In this document: positions 8,820-16,569 of the stretch, piece after piece
Layout: each line of letters starts with the position of its first letter
Position numbering within the stretch: the stretch's first letter is position 1
Source of the DNA: Armatimonadota bacterium
GTDB lineage: Bacteria > Sysuimicrobiota > Sysuimicrobiia > Sysuimicrobiales > Sysuimicrobiaceae
Direction: 5' to 3'
Length of the DNA stretch: 64,000 nt
NCBI GenBank assembly: GCA_025059775.1
Contig: JANXCW010000008.1
Coordinates: 55,427 to 119,426 of the forward strand
Notes under the pieces: generated by a model
Database searches by the model: none
What the model was told of the DNA's origin: nothing
What the model saw: only the letters and a program-made list of their open reading frames with translations
Program-made: the position numbers and the translations under genes

Positions 8820-10787
8820 CTACCGGCTCAGTTCCTCCCGCGCCAGCCACTCGTAGACTGCGAGTACCTCGGGATTCGCGAGCGCCCCCCGCAGCTGCGG
8901 GGAGACCTCCCCGCCGTTGACGATCCGCCATACGGCCCCCTCCGCCCGCTTGAGGTTCAGGGTGTAGGGGATGTCGGGCACCTCCAGGATCCTCGCGGGG
9001 ACGTGGCGGGGGCTCGCCTCCTGCCGGAGGCGGGTGCGGATTCGCTCCGCCAGCTCCTCCGTGAGCTGCACGCCCTCCCGGGGTGCCACGAACAGCACGA
9101 TGCGCTCGTCGCCCTTCCACTTCTGCCCCACCACCAGGCAGTCCCGAATCTCCGGCACCCGGGCAAGCACGGAGTAGATCTCTGCAGGCCCGATGCGAAC
9201 TCCGGAGGGCTTGAGGACGAAGTCGCTGCGGCCGAGGGGGATGAAGCCTCCGGTTTCAGGATCCCTCTGCACGTAGTCCCCGTGCCGCCAGACCCCCGGG
9301 TACTTCCCGAAATAGGTGGTCCGGAATTGCTCGCCGTCTTCATCTCCCCACAGGCCCAGGGGGACGCTGGGGAAGGGCCGCTCCACCACCAGCTCCCCCG
9401 GCTTTCCCACCACGGGCCTTCCCTCCTCGTCGTAGACGTTGGCCTGCACGCCCAGGGCCGGTCCCGCGATCTGCCCCGCGTACACGGGTTGCCAGGGGGT
9501 TCCCTCCAGGATCCCCATCTGCACATCTGTGCCGCCCAGCCCGGAGTTGAAGAACAGGTCCTGCTTGATGTGCTCGTACACGTACTGAAACCCCTTCGCG
9601 GGGAGAGCACTTCCGCTTTGAAACATGGACCGCAGGGTCTCCAGACGACAGGTACGGCGGGGACTCACGCCGGCCTCCATGCACGCAAGAAGGAAGGTAG
9701 CCCCGCAGCCCACGAGGTTCACCCCCTCCCGATCCACGAGCCGCCAGATCACCTCCGCGTCCGGGTGGAGGGGCGCGCCGTCGTAGAGGACCACGGTGGC
9801 GCCCAGGAGGAGGCTACTGGGCTGGACGTTCCACACCATCCAGGTGGGACTCGACAGGAACAGGACCCGATCCCCTGCCCGGGTGTCCAGCTGGAGGCCG
9901 AGGGTCTTGAGGTGGGCGGAGAGGGTCCCGGCCACGCTGTGGATCACGCACTTGGGTCGTCCCGTGACTCCCGAGGTAAACAGGACGATGTGCGGGTGGT
10001 GGGCCTCCACGGGCCGGAAGGCAAACGGCGCCCGTGGTGTCCGGCCGAGGAATTCCGACCACGGGACCGCCTTCTCCGGGAGGGATCGGGGGAGGTCCGC
10101 TTCCGCGTAGGGCACCACCACGATCCGGCGGAGGGAAGGGAGGGCTTTGGTGAGCTCCGCCACCCGTTCCAGGTTGTCGTACACCTTCCCGCGGTAGACG
10201 TAGCGGTCCACGGTGAACAGGACCTTCGGATCCAGCTGCCCCAGGCGATCCGCGGTGGCGGGGACGCCGAGGTCCGTGCCGCACACGCACCATACCGCGC
10301 CCACCGCAGACGCGGCGAGCAGGGCGAGCACCCCCTCGGGGATGTTGGGAAGGTATCCGGCCACCACGTCCCCTTCCCCGATTCCTTCTTCCGTGAGGCT
10401 TGCGGCGAGCGCTTCGGTGGTCTGCGCGGCCTCCCAGAAGGTGTAGGTGCGCACATCTCCCTGCTCGCTGTGGAACACCAAGGCGGGCTCTCGGTCCCGC
10501 CGGCGGAGGGCGTTCTCCGCATAGTTCAGCCGAGCCCCCACGAACCACCGGGCTCCTGGGAAGCGATGGAAGTCCTCCACCACCGCGCGGTGCGGGGTGT
10601 GCTCCCGGATCCTGTAGAACTCCCAGATCCCTCCCCAGAACTCTCCAGGGAAGTCCACGGACCACGCGTGCAGGGCCTCGAAGCGCCGCAGGCTCCGGCC
10701 GAACCGTGCCTCCGCCCACTGCGCAAACCGGGTGAGCTCGGCCTGGGCCCTACGCTCCGCGGAGGGCTCCCAGAGTCGCTGTGCCAC
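8820..10787 (-). CDS. Acetoacetate-CoA ligase (acetoacetyl-CoA synthetase)
   Basis: A 655-residue ANL-superfamily adenylate-forming enzyme. The N-terminal ACAS domain (SVDFPGEFWGGIWEFY) and the longer length are those of AacS/acetyl-CoA synthetase relatives. The AMP-binding P-loop appears as IVLFTSGVTGRPKCVIHS, and the adenylation motifs WRHGDYVQRDPETGGFIPLGRSDFVLKPSGVRIGPAEIY and the catalytic-Lys region NLKRAEGAVWRIVNGGE are both present. It converts acetoacetate, ATP and CoA to acetoacetyl-CoA. The start is GTG at 10787. A related acyl-CoA ligase specificity cannot be excluded. Confidence 0.85.
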   Translation of the reverse strand: MAQRLWEPSAERRAQAELTRFAQWAEARFGRSLRRFEALHAWSVDFPGEFWGGIWEFYRIREHTPHRAVVEDFHRFPGARWFVGARLNYAENALRRRDREPALVFHSEQGDVRTYTFWEAAQTTEALAASLTEEGIGEGDVVAGYLPNIPEGVLALLAASAVGAVWCVCGTDLGVPATADRLGQLDPKVLFTVDRYVYRGKVYDNLERVAELTKALPSLRRIVVVPYAEADLPRSLPEKAVPWSEFLGRTPRAPFAFRPVEAHHPHIVLFTSGVTGRPKCVIHSVAGTLSAHLKTLGLQLDTRAGDRVLFLSSPTWMVWNVQPSSLLLGATVVLYDGAPLHPDAEVIWRLVDREGVNLVGCGATFLLACMEAGVSPRRTCRLETLRSMFQSGSALPAKGFQYVYEHIKQDLFFNSGLGGTDVQMGILEGTPWQPVYAGQIAGPALGVQANVYDEEGRPVVGKPGELVVERPFPSVPLGLWGDEDGEQFRTTYFGKYPGVWRHGDYVQRDPETGGFIPLGRSDFVLKPSGVRIGPAEIYSVLARVPEIRDCLVVGQKWKGDERIVLFVAPREGVQLTEELAERIRTRLRQEASPRHVPARILEVPDIPYTLNLKRAEGAVWRIVNGGEVSPQLRGALANPEVLAVYEWLAREELSR

Positions 10788-10857
10788 CTTTCGGCACCCC
10801 CTCTCCCCGCTGAAGATGCAGCCTGAAGCTTAGCAGATCCCGGCCTGCGGGGGAATG

Positions 10858-12999
10858 CTAACCCACCCGTGCCATGGTGGAGGGTTCTGCCGCAACCCGC
10901 TCCACCCGTGCTTGGCAGAGGCTGTGCCCCGCGAGCTCGTCTGGGAGCGGGATCCTCCGGATTCCCATCACCCGGGCGGGCTGCCCTGCTCCCCGCGCCC
11001 AAGGCCGGAGCCGGACCACGGTTCCCTCACTGGGCAGGTGTGGAGCCCACAGACTCCACCCCCCTGCCCGCTCCCATCCCACAGCCCAGACCTCTTTGCC
11101 GTCCCACGCAACGGTGTATGCGAAGGCGCGGGATTCGCGCGGGTCGCGGAGGCCCCTCCACTCCAGGCGCTCCCCCCATCCCGCGGGTCCCGGATGGGCC
11201 GCGAGGAAGGCCCGATGGGTGACCAGGAGGACGGTGGAGAGGAACGCCAGGGGGATAGCTCCCTCCACCCTCTCATCGAACCGGATGCCCAGGATCGTCC
11301 CTTCCGGGGTGGGGCGGACCCACACAGGCCTCCCATGGAGCTGTGCGTGAGAGGCTGGCCACCCTTCCGCGAGGCGGAGCCACACCCGTCCGGGGCGGAC
11401 GGAGATCGCCACAAGATCGGGGACGAAAACGCTAGCCCCTACCTCGTGGCAGTCCACCAGAACTCCCACAACTTCCTTCTCCCCGATCCCGCACCGCACG
11501 GGAAGGTTTGCGGTGAGGCGGTAGTGGGTGCGCTGCTCCCGGTGCGTCCACAGGTGGGCTATGGCCCACACGGCGAGGGCGATGTGGACGCTCGCCCACC
11601 CCGTGTTCACCGCGTACGCGAGGGAGAAGCCTCCGTCTTTCCAGGTGCCCACTGCGCCGAGGAGGACCCCCGCGAGGTTCAGGGCGAGCACGCCCGCCTG
11701 GGGTAAGAGGATGCGGGGAGAAGGCACCTCTACCCGTCCCTTGGGGGTGACGCCGAACTCCGGTGGGTGGGGGGAGAAGAGGGTGAAAGTGGCCTGGATG
11801 TAGGTGGCGAACCGGGCCATGGCGAACTTCTCCGCCCGCAGGAGGGAGCCATAGCCACGGCTCGCGAGGTAGAAGGCCACGGCCGTGGCCCCGTGATACC
11901 CCGTCCACAGGAGCAGGAAGGGGAGGTCGAGGGTACGGATGGGCAGGATGCCCGTGAGGAGGAAGATGGGCGGGGAGAGGTAGTACACCAGCTTGCGCCA
12001 CCCCTCGAACCAGGTGATGAGGGAGGCCAGGTAGCTCAGCCGCTGGGCCAAGGTAAGCCCGGGACCGATCAGGGGGTTCTCGAGGCGGAGCACCTGCATG
12101 GCCCCCTGGCCCCATCGGAGCCGCTGCCGCAGGTATGCACGGCCGGAGGCGGGAGCGACGCCGTAGGCCAGGGTCTCGTTGTGGTAGATGGACTTCCAGC
12201 CCCGGCGGTGCAGGCGCAGGGAGGTCAGGATGTCCTCCGTTACGGACTCCACCGCGAAGCCTCCGATCTCCTCGAGCGCCTTGCGCCGGAGCACCGCGGG
12301 CGAACCGCAGTAGAAGGCCGCGTTCATCCGGTCCTTCCCCGGCTGGATCACCCGGAAGAACAGGGCCTGTTCGTGCCAGGTGAGGCCGGTTTGCGGATCC
12401 ACCCAGTGCTGATAGGAGTCAACGTTGTAGAATTCCTGCGGAGCCTGGACCAGGGCCACCCGTTCGTCCGTGAAGTAGCCCAACACCCGATCCAGGAATT
12501 CCGGCACCGGGACGTGGTCCGCATCCAGAACCGCGAGGAACTCCCCCCGGGAGTGCTGGAGGCCGTAATTGAGGTTTCCTGCCTTGGCGTGCTCCCGTGT
12601 GGGGCGGGCGAGGTAGTGACACCCTAACTCCCGGGCCAGGGCCGCCACCTCCGGCCGGTTCCCGTCGTCCAGCACGTAGGTCTGGTGCGGGTAGCGGATG
12701 TTCTTCGCACCAAGAAGGGTGCGGCGCAGGAGCCACAGGGGCTCGTCGTAGGTGGGCACGAAAACGTCCACGGAAAGGTCCGGGGGAGCGGGAGGCGGAT
12801 CCTTCCGGTCCGTGAGCCGCCACACCATGAAGAAGAACAAGGCCATCTCCACCCACCCCGCGAGCTCCGCGGCCCAAAGGGGCACCGAAAACCACAGGGC
12901 CTGCGGATTCAGGGTGTACAGGAGCCGCCACGTGAGGTAGACGAGCCCACCCGAGGCGGCGAGGCACATGGCAAGCCGCGCAAGCCGCTCCCGAGCCAT
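10858..12999 (-). CDS. BcsA-like membrane glycosyltransferase with PilZ domain
   Basis: A 713-residue processive GT2 enzyme of the cellulose synthase catalytic-subunit type. Two N-terminal membrane helices precede the catalytic domain, which has VLDDGNRP, AVLDADHVP, VTEDIL and QRLRWGQG, the D,D,D,QxxRW set. Further membrane segments follow, then a cytoplasmic PilZ domain (about 560-660). There the c-di-GMP motif RxxxR is present (RTHYR), but the second motif reads DCHEVG instead of DxSxxG. The ATG at 12999 has a strong GGAGGA site 5 nt upstream. No bcsB or bcsZ gene is adjacent. A sigma-54 promoter lies 45-60 nt upstream. The polymer made could be cellulose or another beta-glucan. Confidence 0.85.
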   Translation of the reverse strand: MARERLARLAMCLAASGGLVYLTWRLLYTLNPQALWFSVPLWAAELAGWVEMALFFFMVWRLTDRKDPPPAPPDLSVDVFVPTYDEPLWLLRRTLLGAKNIRYPHQTYVLDDGNRPEVAALARELGCHYLARPTREHAKAGNLNYGLQHSRGEFLAVLDADHVPVPEFLDRVLGYFTDERVALVQAPQEFYNVDSYQHWVDPQTGLTWHEQALFFRVIQPGKDRMNAAFYCGSPAVLRRKALEEIGGFAVESVTEDILTSLRLHRRGWKSIYHNETLAYGVAPASGRAYLRQRLRWGQGAMQVLRLENPLIGPGLTLAQRLSYLASLITWFEGWRKLVYYLSPPIFLLTGILPIRTLDLPFLLLWTGYHGATAVAFYLASRGYGSLLRAEKFAMARFATYIQATFTLFSPHPPEFGVTPKGRVEVPSPRILLPQAGVLALNLAGVLLGAVGTWKDGGFSLAYAVNTGWASVHIALAVWAIAHLWTHREQRTHYRLTANLPVRCGIGEKEVVGVLVDCHEVGASVFVPDLVAISVRPGRVWLRLAEGWPASHAQLHGRPVWVRPTPEGTILGIRFDERVEGAIPLAFLSTVLLVTHRAFLAAHPGPAGWGERLEWRGLRDPRESRAFAYTVAWDGKEVWAVGWERAGGWSLWAPHLPSEGTVVRLRPWARGAGQPARVMGIRRIPLPDELAGHSLCQARVERVAAEPSTMARVG

Positions 13000-13043
13000 C
13001 CGGATCCTCCAAGGAAGCCTGGGCGGATCGGGGACCACCTGAG

Positions 13044-13059
13044 AGCAAGAACGATGCCA
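13044..13059 (-). promoter_or_regulatory. Sigma-54 (RpoN) promoter of the BcsA-like gene
   Basis: On the minus strand the 16-mer TGGCATCGTTCTTGCT has the -24 GG and -12 GC elements with exactly ten bases between them, matching TGGCACN5TTGCW. Transcription would begin near 13032, about 30 nt before the ATG at 12999. The only other match I found upstream of a gene serves the type IV pilin operon (36091). Such promoters need an enhancer-binding activator, which is not in the window. Confidence 0.8.
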
Positions 13060-13061
13060 TT

Positions 13062-13616
13062 TTACACGGGCGGGCGGGAAAGGTCCAGGCGTCCCTCCCG
13101 GGCTGCGCGCAGGTAGTGGCGGCAGTAGGGATCCTGGCCGAGGAGGGCCTGGACCGCGGGAACCCCGGCCTCCAACAACCCCTCCACCAGACGCACCGCG
13201 AGCTCGCGTTTCCGCTCCGCGGTCCGCGGCATGCCCCCCTCGTCGATGCAGGTGGCCACCACCTCGGGCCGGTACTCCTGAATGAGCGGGAGGAGGCGCT
13301 GCCAGCGGTCCCGTTCCAGGTTGATGGCGTTCACCATAGCGCGGCCCCGGTGGACCTCCAGCCCCCGGCGGATCGCCTCCGGGTTGGGGCTGTCGAGGCT
13401 GATGCGCGCCTCCAGCGCCCCCTGGATGGTGCGCACGGCCCACGCCATGCACCGCGCCTCGTCCTCCAGCAGGGTGGCGCAGTTCACCTCCAGGATCGGG
13501 GCTCCGGCTTCCACCTGCCGTCGTGCCAGCTCCACCAGGGCCGCTTCGTCCCGGGATCGGAGGATAGGATCCACCTGCTTGCGGGTGGAGTTGATGAGCT
13601 CGCCGATCAGCACCAT
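13062..13616 (-). pseudogene. Pterin-binding corrinoid methyltransferase, internally deleted
   Basis: A 184-residue reading frame of the MeTr/AcsE-MtrH pterin-binding family. The first 145 residues match well: GELINSTRKQV, EVNCATLLEDEARCMAW, ISLDSPNPEAIRRGLEVHRGRAMVNAINLER. It then jumps from VEGLLEAGVPA straight to the family's extreme C-terminus, ALLGQDPYCRHYLRAAREGRL. Full-length relatives are about 260-270 residues, so roughly 80 residues (the DPLVLP and GLSNVS part of the TIM barrel) are missing in frame. The product is probably inactive. A minus-strand TATAAT lies at 13644-13649. It is divergent from the corrinoid protein gene. Confidence 0.75.
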
Positions 13617-13643
13617 GGTGCCCTCCCGGGGAGGGTTTCCCGC

Positions 13644-13649
13644 ATTATA
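13644..13649 (-). promoter_or_regulatory. Candidate -10 box for the pterin methyltransferase gene
   Basis: On the minus strand the sequence reads TTTATAATGCGG, a perfect TATAAT about 28 nt before the gene's start. The -35 region 17 nt upstream is poor (TTCAGT-like). It lies in the roughly 200-base divergent region that also serves the corrinoid protein gene. Confidence 0.45.
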
Positions 13650-13814
13650 AATTCCTGCTTTGGTTCACTGAAAATCGGGTCCGCGCCAGATACCTGCTCC
13701 TCCACGCGCACGATAGACTCTCTCCACAACCAAAGAAGAGCTTTCTACCCGAGAATCAAACACCGATTCGCAAATGTCCGTTTGACACCTTCACACTTCC
13801 GGGAGGTGAGCGGA

Positions 13815-14458
13815 ATGGTGACCCCACAGGAGCTCGCGGAAGCGATCGCGCAGCCGCGGAACAGGAGGCCTTGCAGGCGGCTCGCAGGCTGCTGGAGGGA
13901 GGAGCTTCTCCCGCAGAGATCTTCGAGGCGTGCCGGCAGGGCGTGGAGGTGATCGGCCAGCAGTACGAAAAGGGGCTGTGCTTCCTGCCGGAACTCCTGC
14001 TGGCGGGGGAGATCCTCACCCAGATCTCCCGGATGGTGCAGGAGCGGTATCCCGCAGAGGCGGAGGCGCATCCCGCGGGGACGAAGGTGGTACTCGGCAC
14101 AGTCCAGGGGGACATCCACGACATCGGCAAGAACATGGTGGCCTTCCTGCTGGAGGCGAACGGCTTCCAGGTGGTGGATCTCGGCGTGGACGTGCCGCCG
14201 GAGGCCTTTGTGGAGGGCGTGAAGCGGGAGCGGGCGAAGGTGGTGGGGATGAGCTGTCTGCTGACCGCGGGCCACCAATCCATGAAACGTACGGTCCAGG
14301 CCCTGGCGGATGCCGGGGTGCGGGAGGTGCGGATCATGATCGGCGGGGCGGCCACCAACGAACAGGTCTGTGCCTACGTGGGCGCGGACGCCTGGGGACG
14401 GAACGCCGCGGACGCGGTACGCCTCGCCCGGGAGTGGCTGGGAGGAGGGGATGCCTGA
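13815..14458 (+). pseudogene. Corrinoid (B12-binding) methyltransfer protein, frameshifted near its start
   Basis: The body is a typical small corrinoid protein: a helical cap (EQEALQAARRLLEGGASPAEIFEACRQGVEVIGQQYEKG), then the B12 domain with GDIHDIGKNMV carrying the axial His, and GMSCLLT and GGA motifs. The natural start is ATG 13815 behind GGGAGGTGA, giving MVTPQELAEAIA. The frame from that ATG is lost near 13850; one missing base would restore MVTPQELAEAIA-x-AAEQEALQAARR. Without the ATG, only a TTG at 13871 with a badly spaced AGGAGG could start the protein, removing part of the cap. The 3' end overlaps the next start as TGATG. Confidence 0.75.
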
Positions 14459-15815
14459 TGCTGCCGGAGGGATGGAAGAATCGGTCGAGCGCGGAGCGGT
14501 TCACGTTGCGCTTTTCCGCGTGGAAGGAGGGGGCGGGGATTCCCTTTGCCTCCGGGGTGCCTCCGGGGAAGCAAAGAGGGCCTACCAGGAGCGGGTCCAG
14601 CGGTTCTGGGACGTGGTGGCGCTGCGGCGGCCGGACCGGGTGCCCACGAGCCTGGTGGTGGGGTTCTATCCCGCGAAGTACGCGGGGATCAGCCCGTGGG
14701 AAGCGATGTACGACTATGACAAGCTCGGGATGGCCTGGCGGAAGTTCAACGAGGACTTCCCCACGGATAGCCTCACCTCGTGTCTGCTGATCTTCCCGGG
14801 CCGGGTGGCGGAGATCCTGGACGTCCGGTACTACCGGTGGCCGGGCCACGGGGTTCCGGAGGACGTCTCGTATCAGTACGTGGAAGGGGAGTACATGCGG
14901 GAGGACGAGTACGACTGGTTCATCGAGGACCCCACGGACTTCCTCCTGCGGGCCTGGCTGCCCCGGGTGGTGGGCGCCCTCGAGGGGCTCCGGCAGCTGC
15001 TGCCCCTGACCCCCTGGCTGGAGTATCCCGTGGCCGGCCCTTACCTCTTGCGCCTGAGCGCCCCGGAGGTACAGCGGGCCCTGGAGAGCCTGCGGGAGGC
15101 GGGGCGGGCCACCCTGGAGTGGGTCCAGAAGGCTGCGGCCATAGACCAGGAGAGCACGGCGCGGCTTGGGCTTCCCAGCCTCTGGGGCGGGTTCACCAAG
15201 GCTCCCTTCGACGCCCTGGCGGACACCCTGCGCGGGACGCGGGGGATCATGCTGGACATCTACCGCCGGCCGGATCGGCTCCTGCGGGCCCTGGAGCGGA
15301 TGACGCCCCTCATGGTCCGGATGGGGGTGGAGGGCGCAAGCTTCGGGGGAAGCCCCTTCGTCTTTATCCCCCTGCACAAGGGCGCGGACGGCTTTATGTC
15401 CCGGGAGACCTTCGCCCGGTTCTACTGGCCCTCCCTGAAGGCGGTAATCCTGGGACTCGTTGAGGAAGGGTTCGTCCCCTGGCTGTTCGTGGAAGGGAGC
15501 TACAACGAGCGGGTGGACTTCCTAGGGGATCCGGAGCTCCCGCGGGGCCGCACCTTCTGGCACTTCGATCAGACGGACATGCGGCGGGTGAAGGAGGTGC
15601 TGGGCGGAAAAGCCGCCTTCGGCGGGAACGTTCCCGCCTCCCTTCTGCACGTGGGCACTCCCGAGGAGGTCCGGCGATACGTGCGGGAGCTCCTCGAGAC
15701 CGTGGCCCAAGACGGCGGCTTCGTGCTCCTCAATGGCGCGGTCCTGGAGGACGCTCAGGCAGAGAATGTCCGAGCCATGGTGGAGGCGGGATTGGAGTAC
15801 GGGCGGTACCGCTAG
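14458..15815 (+). pseudogene. Uroporphyrinogen decarboxylase-like (MtaA/MtbA-type) methyltransferase, frameshifted by a duplication
   Basis: The family N-terminus reads from ATG 14458 (MLPEGWKNRSSAERFTLRFSAWKEGAGIPFAS), but the rest (AKRAYQERVQRFWDVVALRRPDRVPTSLVVGFYPAKYAG... to the stop) is in another frame. The break is a direct repeat of GCCTCCGGGG at 14548-14557 and 14559-14568; removing one 11-nt unit restores a continuous protein through FASGEAKRAYQERV. URO-D-like proteins next to corrinoid proteins act as methyltransferases between corrinoid and a carrier. A second ATG at 14451 behind GGAGGAGGGG is in frame with the body and could still give a protein with a scrambled first 40 residues. 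The Cys/His zinc set of MtaA is not obvious. Confidence 0.75.
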
Positions 15816-16456
15816 CGGGGCAGAAATCCGAAAGCCCCGGTGATGGACTTGCGGGGAAGGAGCACGCCCGTGGGGGTGGCCCGCACGGGAATGCCCCAGG
15901 GTGCGAACGCCTGGAGCAACTTCCTGTTCTCGCCTACGTCCCAGTCCAAGAATCCCGGGGCCATGCGGGCGGAGAGACGACACCCTCTGGCGGCGGCCTC
16001 CCGCCGGAGCAGGGTCCGCACCTGGCGGAGCCCAGCTTCCAGGGCAGCCCACGCGGCGACGTCCAGGAGCAGGGCCTCCACCGCGTGCCCCTCCCGCAGA
16101 CGCTCGGCCGCCAGGGCCTCCAGTTCCTCCCCGAGGGTGAGCACGAGCAGCGCTCCCTCCCGGGCTCCCTTCAGGATCCGAGCCAGGGCCCGGCTGCGGA
16201 AGAGGAGGTCTGCTCCGAAGCGAACCTCCCCCGCCTCGGGGTCTAGGACCTCCACGGGTCCGAGCCGCACCCAGGCCTGAGGGCGTATGCGGGAGGTGGC
16301 GAGCTCCGCCGTCTGAAAGGCAAGCGCACGAACCCGCGGGTTGACCTCCCGAGCCTTCCTCGCCTGCAGGAGCTTGAGGAGGAGGAGCGGGTCGACCCGT
16401 ACCTCCACTGGAAGTTGCCGGGGCGCGTCCGGGCGATCGGCGCAGGCAGAAGGCAT
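15812..16456 (-). CDS. Methionine synthase activation-domain-like protein
   Basis: About 214 residues, ending in LLPRKSITGAFGF, which resembles the end of the B12-dependent methionine synthase reactivation domain (PSKSxxGxFGF). The middle (LLVLTLGEELEALAAERLREGHAVEALLLDVAAWAALEAGL) also follows that fold. Stand-alone proteins of this type occur in corrinoid methyltransferase clusters, where they may help reduce or load the cobalamin. It appears intact, unlike its neighbours. The start at 16456 is uncertain because no good ribosome site is visible; GTG codons further in are possible. It overlaps the end of the URO-D-like gene by 4 nt, convergently. Confidence 0.6.
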   Translation of the reverse strand: MPSACADRPDAPRQLPVEVRVDPLLLLKLLQARKAREVNPRVRALAFQTAELATSRIRPQAWVRLGPVEVLDPEAGEVRFGADLLFRSRALARILKGAREGALLVLTLGEELEALAAERLREGHAVEALLLDVAAWAALEAGLRQVRTLLRREAAARGCRLSARMAPGFLDWDVGENRKLLQAFAPWGIPVRATPTGVLLPRKSITGAFGFLPR

Positions 16457-16569
16457 GAGGGCTCTGCTTGGAAATTCGCGGGAAGCGCCGCGTTTCCTAC
16501 GCGTTGCCCCGACCGCGGAACCCGATCGTATGATGGCGGAAGAACCCGATGGTGGCGCGAGGACACACC

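Noticed and set aside
9003..10826. 607-codon open frame antisense to acetoacetyl-CoA synthetase
   Set aside because: High-GC codon use leaves long antisense frames; the sequence (many His, Pro, Gly and Arg) has no domain pattern, and the opposite strand has a full enzyme.
13658..13735. CTTTGGTT...AACCAAAG inverted repeat in the divergent corrinoid region
   Set aside because: Arms are 62 bases apart and only 8 bp; too weak for an operator or hairpin call.
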